A DNA stretch of 64,000 nucleotides. Source: Acidimicrobiia bacterium (GTDB lineage: Bacteria; Actinomycetota; Acidimicrobiia; Spongiisociales; JAHEDJ01). Positions 10,001 through 16,860 of the stretch are shown here, one piece after another. A model generated the notes under the pieces. That model saw only the letters and a program-made list of their open reading frames with translations. It was not told where the DNA came from and did not search any database. Numbering within the stretch: the stretch's first letter is position 1; each line of letters starts with the position of its first letter. The stretch lies in the NCBI GenBank assembly GCA_029210695.1, contig JARGFH010000004.1, positions 1 to 64,000 of the forward strand, written 5' to 3'. The translations under genes and the position numbers were made by a program.

Positions 10001-11280
10001 GTCGCCTCGATCTCCTCCGGCTCGACTCTTACGCCGAGGATCTTGATCTGAAGATCGGTCCTTCCCGACACGACGAGAGTCCCATCGTCCCGTCTCGAGC
10101 CGACGTCCCCGGTTCGATAGACGATGTCGTCGGGATCGTCCGTCAGCGGATTGGAGACGAAGCTCTGGTCGTCGTCGACGTTCACGTATCCGAGAGTGCC
10201 GAAGTCGGTCCGGATGACGATCTCACCGTTCTCAGCCTCCTGGCCGTGCTCGTCGAGGATGAGGATGTCGGTTCCCGGAAGGGGAGTTCCGACGGGAATG
10301 GGTTGGCCGGGCACAACGTCGCCTATTACATGGAAGGTGCGAATGAACGTGGTTTCGGTTGGGCCGTAGAAGTTCACGAGCGCGCCGGAGGGCTTCACGC
10401 GGGCTCGCCAGTCCATTACCAGGCGGGGGGTCACGATTTCGCCCGAGAAGAAGACCCATCGAAGGCTCGACGCGGATGCTTCCACACCCTCTAGCCACAG
10501 CTCAGCATGGGAAGGAGTGACATTCGTGATGGTTATCCGCTGCCGTCGGATCCAGGCTATGGCATCGTCTGGGTCCATGGGATCGGGGGCAACCACGATT
10601 CGCGCTCCACTGACCAGCGGCACGAAGATCTCTCGCATTACGGCATCGAATCCGAGATTGCGGCTCAGGGCTACACGATCGGCTTCGGCAATCTCGAACG
10701 TCTCCGCCATCCACTGCATGAACTGGTTGAAGCCTCCCCAAGAGCCGAGGATGCCCTTCGGTTTTCCGGTCGATCCTGAGGTGAAGAAGATGTACGCCGG
10801 ATCAACTGCGGAGCGGGCGATGACATCGAGTGAGTTTTTCTCGAACTCCTCTTCCGGCCAGGCGGGAATTCGAATCAGCGAAATCCCGTCGGCTTCGATG
10901 GCGGGTCCTTCGCCGATCTGGACGAGCAAGGTCGCCTCGGAGTCCTTGATCATGAGTCGCCGTCGTTCGGTAGGGGTGGACCAGTCGAGCGGGACAACGA
11001 CTCCGCCGTGAGACAGCGTCGCGAGCATGGCAGCTATTGCGGCGGGGCCGCGAGGACCGACGATCGCTACCCGGGTATTGGGAGACACTCCATGCTTGGC
11101 CAGGGAATCGGCGAGGTGTCCCGCCCAATCGAGAAGTTGTCGGTTGGTCATGGCCCGCCCGGAAGCTTCGATCGCAACCTGGTCCGGGTGTTGATGGGCG
11201 CGTTCAACGAACGTTTCGATGGGGGAGAGAACGTTTCCATTCTGCGCTTGGCCGCGAGAGCGGAGTCTGCTGCCCATCAC
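4048..11280 (-). CDS. Nonribosomal peptide synthetase, A-C-T-C-A-T-TE (terminal subunit)
   Basis: 2410 residues. Domains in order: adenylation 1-515 (FFTSGSTGKPKG at 165-176, catalytic Lys in NANGKID), condensation 585-1015 (HHIASDG at 717-723), carrier 1045-1112 (LGGHSL), condensation 1130-1560 (HHIATDA at 1259-1265, the usual Gly replaced by Ala), adenylation about 1580-2070 (MYTSGSTGSPKG), carrier about 2085-2150, and thioesterase about 2160-2400 with nucleophile motif GYSLGG and a late His in PGTHRGE. The first adenylation domain has no carrier before the next condensation domain, giving A-C-T order. Between them LSPAKQALLE and LSPAKRALLE form a duplicated linker (529-538 and 561-570). 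Hand-read pocket code of the second adenylation domain is near DAFFMGVTFK, close to published Ile-type codes; the first (about DARNFSFFIK) matches nothing I know. Start is GTG 11280 or ATG 11277; both overlap the upstream stop. Confidence 0.93.
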   Translation of the reverse strand: MMGSRLRSRGQAQNGNVLSPIETFVERAHQHPDQVAIEASGRAMTNRQLLDWAGHLADSLAKHGVSPNTRVAIVGPRGPAAIAAMLATLSHGGVVVPLDWSTPTERRRLMIKDSEATLLVQIGEGPAIEADGISLIRIPAWPEEEFEKNSLDVIARSAVDPAYIFFTSGSTGKPKGILGSWGGFNQFMQWMAETFEIAEADRVALSRNLGFDAVMREIFVPLVSGARIVVAPDPMDPDDAIAWIRRQRITITNVTPSHAELWLEGVEASASSLRWVFFSGEIVTPRLVMDWRARVKPSGALVNFYGPTETTFIRTFHVIGDVVPGQPIPVGTPLPGTDILILDEHGQEAENGEIVIRTDFGTLGYVNVDDDQSFVSNPLTDDPDDIVYRTGDVGSRRDDGTLVVSGRTDLQIKILGVRVEPEEIEATLEEHPGVKRAAVVPVHHGGRITRLDAAIVTESETPTTTSLREHLRSKVPRVAIPARYVVVDAMPINANGKIDRAEIAEIVDKSAALATDRSTDTQDRVAALSPAKQALLERRFSQRSPNQGLTPGDTDGRIARLSPAKRALLEARTGVPPAVTPRVKQAPLSSAQERLWVLDRMYPGSANYTITKVHRLRGRLDIEILRRACEVVAARHEILRTRYVANDGDPIQIVDDPGPVQLAVIDLSDWDGDRQGEAERITQEAASYSFDLAGEPVWRTTILRMSPDEHILISAVHHIASDGWSLPILFGELSSAYNALREGSEPDLDSMPIQYADYAIAQRQALDDGTYDRDLAFWQSQLVGAPDAIDLNPDRPRPDIMTFTGRNHRFVLTQTDRNQFLALAREESATAFMVGLALFISNLHERSGSDDVVVGIPSADRASGDTQSLIGFLVNTLAIRHTLQPGSSFREVLRSVRSSLLAAYDHREVPFEQVVRAVAPARHADRTPLFQVFFQFGVSAFAADPAFVGVEAASIERVSEASKFDFTMYLGNDETSLNGNLVYNTDLFDESTIVGLLDEFDRLADRLVSNPDAPIQTRPREVEGPTNLATEAPQPAPGSDVVDPALLARMCDIWGEVIGIDVGPDDNFFELGGHSLTAIRAFSRVDAEWDVGLPISTIFEAPTPRAFVRELERYRSAEPAAEHESRTNQNERSPLSFAQRRLWFLHRLTPEAGNYHTPWRVRLYGELSLRAVQHAMDTIVARHPVFRTRIREENGVPFQIVDSPRPHAIELVEVDTSLDLSAALRHEALAPFDLANDHPIRTKLFRIADDDHILSIVAHHIATDADSMQIIRGDLETLYTAWVEGRSADLPDIATTYADFARRQEQQLTAADPDLKWWLKTLDGSTSNLDLPTDRIRPPQSDGEAGVVRLEIDAEVSGEVERVARDEGMTPFMAYLAIYALLIHRFTRQDDFVIGIPSTERNNLELENVVGFFVNPLPIRVRIRPELTIRDLLNRIRSAMLEALAHRHVPFDAVVEHLDAPRDTSRTPIFQTMFDMRSGQSSALSLPHLSNVPLGVDLGSHPAKYDLRTHVTKRDDGVRFLMEFRNDLFDKETVLAMAEHYTELLRATGEDTDRRIDTLQLEPARPVSEPRSIAKARLIDLADRVFDRAPSSAAIVDGRKPHSFGELAAASHQIASALEAAGIEPGDAVGVQMARGSSIVAAIVGILRAGAVYVPLDLAYPQARIDTIAQDARLKAILSQGNGINDPRIEVRAVQREADPGTSDRIAYIMYTSGSTGSPKGVEIEEQSIVNLVSDPNYVDLSSDSVIGFASNTGFDAATFEIWGALLNGAALHVIDSATLLSPDSLVREIRASGITVMFLTTALFNAVIRHAPDAFESLDTLMFGGEAADSDAVRSCLESGPPRRLVNVYGPTETTTFATWKLVTNVPSRARTVPIGTPISGATATVVDANMNPLPAGAPGELVVGGLGVAAGYRKNPQLTNERFVTLGGQRVYRTGDLVRRRPDGDIEYLGRIDRQVKLRGFRVEPGEIEAHLRSHPAIEQAHVAVRSTGADSRLVAYVVGKITSQTAIDHLGPLLPGFMIPSAVVIVDALPLTANGKVDEAALPSPTVPQRSFQPPQGAAQIGMARLWEQTLEVQDIGADSNFFDLGGHSLLAIRLTAAIEKQYGRRLPLSVLFEAPTLAAFTERISAQGPRPGGPVITIKHGTEGSPIVCMPPAGGNVMTYELMARSLKTGRPILGIEAVGLDGRSSPLKTIDALAVHCHTAMKSEGSTGPHVLVGYSLGGLIAFEVARRLRSEGEPVDLVVLIDARFRPGGARRASSVSKRMSGLLHGTLDRRRIGKQLALHARRLGGRLRHGPKTVMARVTGRPLSPRLVERLMFRAATRAASTYKPGPYDGRVLFIQAGDNTDPSKVAALTPWREVTGSNLEVVGVPGTHRGEQSLMRAPHAQMVAKHIQAALRAEPAQTAELR

Positions 11281-14200
11281 CTGCCCCCGGCGTCGAGTCG
11301 TCGGAGCATTTCCTCGGCTTCCTCGTCTGTCATCTGTTCGAGGGCTGTCAAGAAACCGTCCATGTCCGGGTCAAAACCAGCCATTGAATCTGCGTGTTGC
11401 TCCGAGGTCCGAACAATCGGGGGCGAGACCACGCTGCCACTCGGGATGTCGGCTCGAGCTGTCGCCAGGACCATGTCCGAGAATGCTCCAAATGTCGGGT
11501 ATTCGAATAGATCTGTGAGTTCTACGGACACACCGAGACGCGCCTTGATTCGCGAGATCACTTTGATGGCAAGCAGTGAATGACCACCGAGATTGAAGAA
11601 ATCATCGGTTGCGTCAACGTCATCAGCCCCGAGAACTTCGCACCAGATTCGGGCCACCTCGCCGCGATCCGGAACCGTGGAGGTTGGGGCGACGATGTCG
11701 GCACGATCTCGCGGTGCCAATATCGTCGCGGCCGGTTCGAGAGAGCCACGGAGGAGAGCGTTCTTGTCCACCTTGCCGCTGATGGTCATCGGGATCTCCG
11801 AGACTGCAGTCAGGCTGGTCGGCACCATGAACTTCGGTACCCCGAGCGACCGTCGGACGGCTTGGAGGTCAATTGGCTGATGGTCGGTAAACGTGACGAA
11901 GCCGCGCAGTTCCATGTCGCCGTTCGGGGCCTCAGTTGCCAGGACGACGGCGGCATCGATTCCCGCCACCTTCCGAAGCGCCGTCTCGACCTCAGCCGGT
12001 TCAACTCGAAACCCGCGGATCTTGACCTGGCGATCGACCCTGCCGATCACCTCAAGCGTTCCATTTGGCAGCCAACGACCGATATCGCCCGAGCGGTACA
12101 TGCGGGTTCCGGCCAGTCGAGAGAACGGGTCTGGCGAGAATCGCTCTGCCGTGAGTTCCGGTGCGTTGAGATATCCACGAGCCACCAGTGGCCCGCTGAT
12201 ATACAGTTCGCCGTGAATTCCGATCGGAGCCAGGTTTCCGAGTCCATCGATGACGTGGACCCGGGAAGGAGCTCTGGGCGGGCCGATCGAGATCCATTCG
12301 TGTTCGGTTGGCGGGGGTTGGGTGAGGTCATTTGCCGTAACCCAGACCGTCGCCTCGGTTGGTCCATACGAATCGACGGTTTGGACGCTTCCTCCGGTGA
12401 GGGCGTGCCACAGATTGACGATGTCTGCCCGCACCTGTTCCCCGCCGAAGGCGACAAGTCGGAGCGTGTCCGGCAGCTTCGACCCGGTCGCGGCGAGCTC
12501 CTCGACCAGCACATGGAAGAAGCCTGCCGAGACGCGCAGGTGGCTGATCCGGTGGACCGTCAACCAGTCCACGAGGCGAGGAATCGAGTAGAACGATGCC
12601 TCGTCTCGGACGACGACCGTCGCGCCGCCGGCGAACGCCGCGTGCAGGCTGTTCATGTGGGCATCGAACGAGAGGCTGTGGAACCAGACGATCCGATCGC
12701 CCGGACTGAGGGGCTCGAAGTCGGCTGTTTGCTTGAGGAACCAAGCCACGTTGCCTTGCTCGACCATTACCCCCTTGGGAGGACCGGTGGATCCGGAGGT
12801 GTACAACACATAGGCGAGATCCTCCGGTTTTGGTCTTCCGGGGAACGGTCGCGCCTTGTCGTCTAGCAGTTGTGAAATCCCTCTAACCTCGAGTCCGTCA
12901 TCTCGTGTCCACGGTTCCAGGGTGGTCAGCACCAACGCTGGTTTTGTCTGTTCTATGACCGTGTTCATCCACTCGCTGGTCAGCTCTGAGTCGATCGGGA
13001 CGTAGGCCACTCCTGTCCGCAAGGCCCCGAACATCGCGGCTGCGGCATCGATCCCGCGATCGGCGCTGAGGATCACCACGTCTTCTGGCCCCAAGTTGCG
13101 ATCCATCAACGACCAGGCGATAGAGTCCACCATTCGGTCGAACTCGGCATATGTGACGTGACGGGTCCCCTCTTCCATGGCAACGAAATCGGGCCATTGG
13201 GTGGCTGCTGAACGCAGGCACTCGGATGCGAGTGGCGGTGATGGGAGGTAGGCGGCTTCGTCGGGATTGAATTCTTCAAGAGTGGTCCGCCGTTCCGCCT
13301 CGCCCATCAGCTCAATGTCGAGGATGGTCGGATCCGCCGTCCCGGCCACCGACTCGAGCAGGCGGACGTAGTGTTCGGACCAACGTTCAATTGTCGACCG
13401 ACGGAACCTTCCCGGGTGATAACCGAATGTGATCGCCGCTCCGGTCGGAGCGCGCGTCGCCCGGACGGTGAGATGGTTGGTAGCGCCGACCCGCGGCTCT
13501 ACGACTTCGACCTCAAGATGGGTCGATTGCCGGATGGCCTGGTGGAAGTCGCGCATCTGGAAATGCACGCGATGCAGGGGGATCCTGTCGGTCGACCATG
13601 GCCTGACCGCACCGAACACCTGACCGTACGGTACGGACGAATTATCGAGCGCCTCAAGCGTCGTTCGTCGGGTGTTCTCGATTACCTCCGAGAACCGCGG
13701 ATTATCTTGCAGGCTGGTTCGAATGGGCACCAGGTTGATGAAGCAACCGATCAGGTTTTCGGTTTCCGATCGCGGTCGGCCGGGAGTGGGGACCCCCACC
13801 ACTACGTCGTCCACCCCGGCGTGTCGAGCGATGAGAACCTGTAAGGCAGCGAGCAGAACCATGAAGAGTGTCGCACCATGACCTCTGGCGAGATCCTCAA
13901 GGCCGGACATCACCCCCGGTGGGATCTGGACGTGGACTGGATTCGCGACCGAATCTGGATCCATTTCTCTATCGAGCGGCAGCTTTAGGTCTGGCGGCAA
14001 ATCAGCCAACTGCCGTCGCCAGTACTGGAGCTGCTTCTCGAACGAATCCTCGGTGGTCGTTGCCCGCTCCCAGCGGGCGTGGTCGGCATAGTCGATTTTG
14101 AGGTCCGGCAATCCTGCCGGAACAGATCCCTCAAGTGCTGCGTCGTAATGGGCGATGAGCTCGTCGACGAAAAGCGGCTCCGACCACCCGTCGAACACGA

Positions 14201-14681
14201 TGTGGTGCATGGCAAACGCCAGAAGATGCTCGTTCGGTGACACCCGAATCAGCAGGGGGATGAACGGGACCTCGTTCTCGAGATCAAAGGATCGAGACGT
14301 GTGATCGTCGGCGAGTGACCTGGCGGCCGCCAATGGGTCCTTCTCTCCGGACACATCGCGTATCTCCATGGCCGGCCGCCGATTGCCGGATAGTTGCACC
14401 GGCTCGGCTCCTTGCAGTGGGAACGTAGAGACCAGGACGGGATGTCGACAAACGACGGAATCGATAGCCCCGCTGAGTGCTGCGCTATCGAGGTTGCCCG
14501 ACAACCTCAGTAGGAGTGGTCGGTTGTTCGCCCCCTCCTCGAGGTGTGAGGTCAGCCACAAGCTCTGCTGCACATGCGTCAGTGGGGCCACGGACGAGTC
14601 GACGTGCCGCACCGGAGTCGACCGTCCGAGCCGTTCGGCGATCAGCGCATCGATTGCCGAACGGCGGGCGGCTTCAGACAT
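11277..14681 (-). CDS. Nonribosomal peptide synthetase, C-A-T (single elongation module)
   Basis: 1134 residues. The condensation domain (about 30-460) has an intact HHIVFDG active-site motif at 159-165. The adenylation domain (about 475-975) has YTSGSTGPPKG, YGPTEATVW and the catalytic Lys in TISGKVDK. The carrier (about 1005-1075) has FFNLGGHSLLAIK. The pocket code read by eye is roughly DANRAGSVWK; the leading Asp, which binds the amino group, indicates an amino-acid substrate, but I cannot name it. This module should couple the acyl group from the loading protein to its amino acid and pass the chain to the terminal synthetase. I set the start at Met 14681, which overlaps the stop of the loading gene by eight bases; the frame extends to 14747 only through the upstream gene's carrier region. 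Confidence 0.92.
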   Translation of the reverse strand: MSEAARRSAIDALIAERLGRSTPVRHVDSSVAPLTHVQQSLWLTSHLEEGANNRPLLLRLSGNLDSAALSGAIDSVVCRHPVLVSTFPLQGAEPVQLSGNRRPAMEIRDVSGEKDPLAAARSLADDHTSRSFDLENEVPFIPLLIRVSPNEHLLAFAMHHIVFDGWSEPLFVDELIAHYDAALEGSVPAGLPDLKIDYADHARWERATTTEDSFEKQLQYWRRQLADLPPDLKLPLDREMDPDSVANPVHVQIPPGVMSGLEDLARGHGATLFMVLLAALQVLIARHAGVDDVVVGVPTPGRPRSETENLIGCFINLVPIRTSLQDNPRFSEVIENTRRTTLEALDNSSVPYGQVFGAVRPWSTDRIPLHRVHFQMRDFHQAIRQSTHLEVEVVEPRVGATNHLTVRATRAPTGAAITFGYHPGRFRRSTIERWSEHYVRLLESVAGTADPTILDIELMGEAERRTTLEEFNPDEAAYLPSPPLASECLRSAATQWPDFVAMEEGTRHVTYAEFDRMVDSIAWSLMDRNLGPEDVVILSADRGIDAAAAMFGALRTGVAYVPIDSELTSEWMNTVIEQTKPALVLTTLEPWTRDDGLEVRGISQLLDDKARPFPGRPKPEDLAYVLYTSGSTGPPKGVMVEQGNVAWFLKQTADFEPLSPGDRIVWFHSLSFDAHMNSLHAAFAGGATVVVRDEASFYSIPRLVDWLTVHRISHLRVSAGFFHVLVEELAATGSKLPDTLRLVAFGGEQVRADIVNLWHALTGGSVQTVDSYGPTEATVWVTANDLTQPPPTEHEWISIGPPRAPSRVHVIDGLGNLAPIGIHGELYISGPLVARGYLNAPELTAERFSPDPFSRLAGTRMYRSGDIGRWLPNGTLEVIGRVDRQVKIRGFRVEPAEVETALRKVAGIDAAVVLATEAPNGDMELRGFVTFTDHQPIDLQAVRRSLGVPKFMVPTSLTAVSEIPMTISGKVDKNALLRGSLEPAATILAPRDRADIVAPTSTVPDRGEVARIWCEVLGADDVDATDDFFNLGGHSLLAIKVISRIKARLGVSVELTDLFEYPTFGAFSDMVLATARADIPSGSVVSPPIVRTSEQHADSMAGFDPDMDGFLTALEQMTDEEAEEMLRRLDAGGR

Positions 14682-16449
14682 CGGAGATGAGCAGTTCGTC
14701 GATGAGCTCGGCCTGGGCGGCGACCGTCGGTCGATCGAAGAACGCAACGATCGACGGATCTATCTGGAGACGTTCACGAACCCGAGTGAGCAGTCTGATG
14801 GCGAGCATCGAGTCCCCGCCGAGGTCTAGGAACCGGTCCTCGACCCCGATCGAATCCCGGTCGAGAACCTCCGACCAGATCTCGGCGACAACTTCCTCAG
14901 TGCGCGTCCTCGGCGCGACCCATTCGGCGCCGGCGCCGGCAACATCGTCTAGGTCGGAGAGCTCGAGCCGTTCGGCCATGCCGATGCGCTGTAGCTTGCC
15001 GGTTGGGCCCAGGGGTAGTGAGTCCATGAAGATGATGCGGCGCGGCACCTTCGCCGAGGACAGGCGCGCTTCGACCCACTTGCGCAACGAGAGCTCATCG
15101 ATGGCTGCGCCGGCTTCTAGGACGACTGCTGCGGCCGGCTGCTCTCCGAGACGGTGATCAGGGACGCCGAACGCCAGCGCCTGCCGCACAAGTTCGTGTT
15201 CGAGCAGGACCTCGTCGATTTCCCTCGGCGCGATGGTTTCGCCGGCTCGATTGATCATCTCTTTGGACCGACCGGTCAGGATCAGATATCCGTCCTCGTC
15301 GAATCGACCGAGATCGCCAGTCCGGAACCAGCCATCGATGAACGCATCCTCGGCTGGGGTCAGGTACCCCGCCGTCACATTGGGTCCCCGCACTACGACT
15401 TCGCCGATTTCGTGACGTCGCTGGTGTACCTCACCGGCCGTCAGAATGGACACCTCAGGACCTGCCGCAATACCAACCGATCCCGATTTGCGGCGCGCCG
15501 GCGGTAGCGGGTTGCATGACATCTGATGGGCGGCTTCGGTCATTCCGTATGCCTCAATTACCGGAGCGCCGAATGCCGACTCCAAGCCCTTCATCACTGC
15601 TGGCGGCAGCGATGCCGAGGACGAGCGAATGAAGCGAAGCGTCGGTAGTTCCATTTCTGGGGCAGATCGGACCCGTTCGACGATGGATTGATGGATCGTA
15701 GGGACGGCCGTGTACCAGGTTGGGGAGGTTGCGGTCATCCAGTCAAAGAACTGTGTGGCGATATACCCGGGTGTCGCGACAATCGATCCGCCCGAGTACA
15801 GAGGGGCAAGTAGGGCCGCTACGAGGCCGTGAATGTGAAACAGCGGCATCACATTCAATACCCGATCGTCGGGGGTGAGTTGCAGGGTCGTTGTCACATG
15901 AGCAGCGGACGCTGTCAGATTGGCGTGCGTGAGCGGAACCATCTTGGGTCGCGATGTCGTTCCCGAGGTGTGGAGAATGAGTGCAACATCGTCAGGGGCC
16001 GGCGATTGACTGGCCCCAACCGTGGTCGGAGGAGTGTCGATGATTGCCACGGAACCAGCCTTCAAACCAGGGCCGATCCGAAGAATTGGCACCCCGGCGT
16101 CTCTAGACGCTTCGACAAGATGCTCCGGAGCGTCTTCTGGGACGATCATCAGGCGGGGACGCAGATCTTCGAGGTAGAACGACAACTCCGCAGCCTTGAA
16201 CGCTGGATTGAGTGGGGCTGCAATGCCGGCGGCTGCCGACGCAAGGAATACAGTCACGGCTTCTGGCCCGTTGTTCACGAGTGACGCCACGACGTCGGTT
16301 CGGGAGACGCCAAGTCGGCTGACCGTGGAGGCGAGGTGGTCGACTGCGCGCTCAAGGTGATATCCAGAGGACGGATCCCGGGTTGGAGCCAGAAGAACGT
16401 CAGATGTCGACGAGCCCAATGCACGCACAATCTCGACAGTTGTTCTCAT
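14674..16449 (-). CDS. Loading acyl-AMP ligase fused to a carrier domain (A-T)
   Basis: 591 residues: an AMP-forming ligase (1-500) with LILHTSGTTSRPK (158-170), MPLFHIHGL (201-209), YGMTEAAHQM and the C-terminal Lys in PTGKLQR, then a carrier domain (about 510-591) with LDLGGDSMLAIR. The FHIHG motif resembles acyl-CoA synthetases and oxalate-CoA-ligase-like enzymes, not amino-acid adenylation domains. The Asp that binds the alpha-amino group is replaced by His, so a carboxylic acid starter (fatty, aryl or dicarboxylic acid) is inferred. It is the first gene of the peptide operon. Met 16449 is preceded by a GGGGCACGGGAAC purine stretch. The frame remains open to 17103, but that extension crosses into the divergent antiporter gene and looks non-coding. 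Confidence 0.88.
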   Translation of the reverse strand: MRTTVEIVRALGSSTSDVLLAPTRDPSSGYHLERAVDHLASTVSRLGVSRTDVVASLVNNGPEAVTVFLASAAAGIAAPLNPAFKAAELSFYLEDLRPRLMIVPEDAPEHLVEASRDAGVPILRIGPGLKAGSVAIIDTPPTTVGASQSPAPDDVALILHTSGTTSRPKMVPLTHANLTASAAHVTTTLQLTPDDRVLNVMPLFHIHGLVAALLAPLYSGGSIVATPGYIATQFFDWMTATSPTWYTAVPTIHQSIVERVRSAPEMELPTLRFIRSSSASLPPAVMKGLESAFGAPVIEAYGMTEAAHQMSCNPLPPARRKSGSVGIAAGPEVSILTAGEVHQRRHEIGEVVVRGPNVTAGYLTPAEDAFIDGWFRTGDLGRFDEDGYLILTGRSKEMINRAGETIAPREIDEVLLEHELVRQALAFGVPDHRLGEQPAAAVVLEAGAAIDELSLRKWVEARLSSAKVPRRIIFMDSLPLGPTGKLQRIGMAERLELSDLDDVAGAGAEWVAPRTRTEEVVAEIWSEVLDRDSIGVEDRFLDLGGDSMLAIRLLTRVRERLQIDPSIVAFFDRPTVAAQAELIDELLISDV

Positions 16450-16860
16450 GTTCCCGTGCCCCAGTATTTGCCCCAGGGTCAGGTTAGTTAGGCCAACGCC
16501 TGAGCTCAATGGGTTGCCAGCATTTTCAGGCAAGTGGGCGGCGACGATTTTCCCAGGAGATGGCCAGCCGTTTGAGCTGGTGGTGGCCGACTTGCCACGC
16601 ACGATGGCGAAGGGTTCGGGGTTCTTGTGACGGAGGAAGCCATCGCCAAGCCTCGTATCACCGAAATGCGACGCCTGAGACACCGGTATTGCCCTGCCGA
16701 CGAGATTGGCGCGCAAGCGGTCGGCCACACCACATACCCCTGGGCGCCTCACCTTCCGGCCGGCACAACCCGGCCCGCAATGCCGGGGCCGAGCTGTGAG
16801 GCGCCACCCGCAGAACTCAAAGTCGGCACCATGAAGGCCTCTTTCAGGTAGCCTGCCCCC
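16450..16860. promoter_or_regulatory. Divergent intergenic region with a 10-bp inverted repeat
   Basis: This stretch must hold the promoters for the minus-strand peptide operon and the plus-strand antiporter gene. GGCGCCTCAC (16743-16752) and GTGAGGCGCC (16796-16805) form a perfect inverted repeat around a 43-nt GC-rich spacer, ending 55 bases before the antiporter start. It could fold in the 5' leader of the antiporter mRNA or bind a dimeric regulator. I tried to match it to the ydaO c-di-AMP riboswitch and could not. Open frames within the stretch resemble no protein. Confidence 0.45.

Noticed and set aside
4141-14829. Numerous plus-strand open frames of 60-430 codons across the NRPS genes
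   Set aside because: They are antisense shadows of high-GC coding sequence, with no family resemblance and no ribosome-binding sites.
16640-16860. c-di-AMP (ydaO) riboswitch before the antiporter
   Set aside because: I looked for the conserved ydaO core and did not find it; only the inverted repeat is supported.
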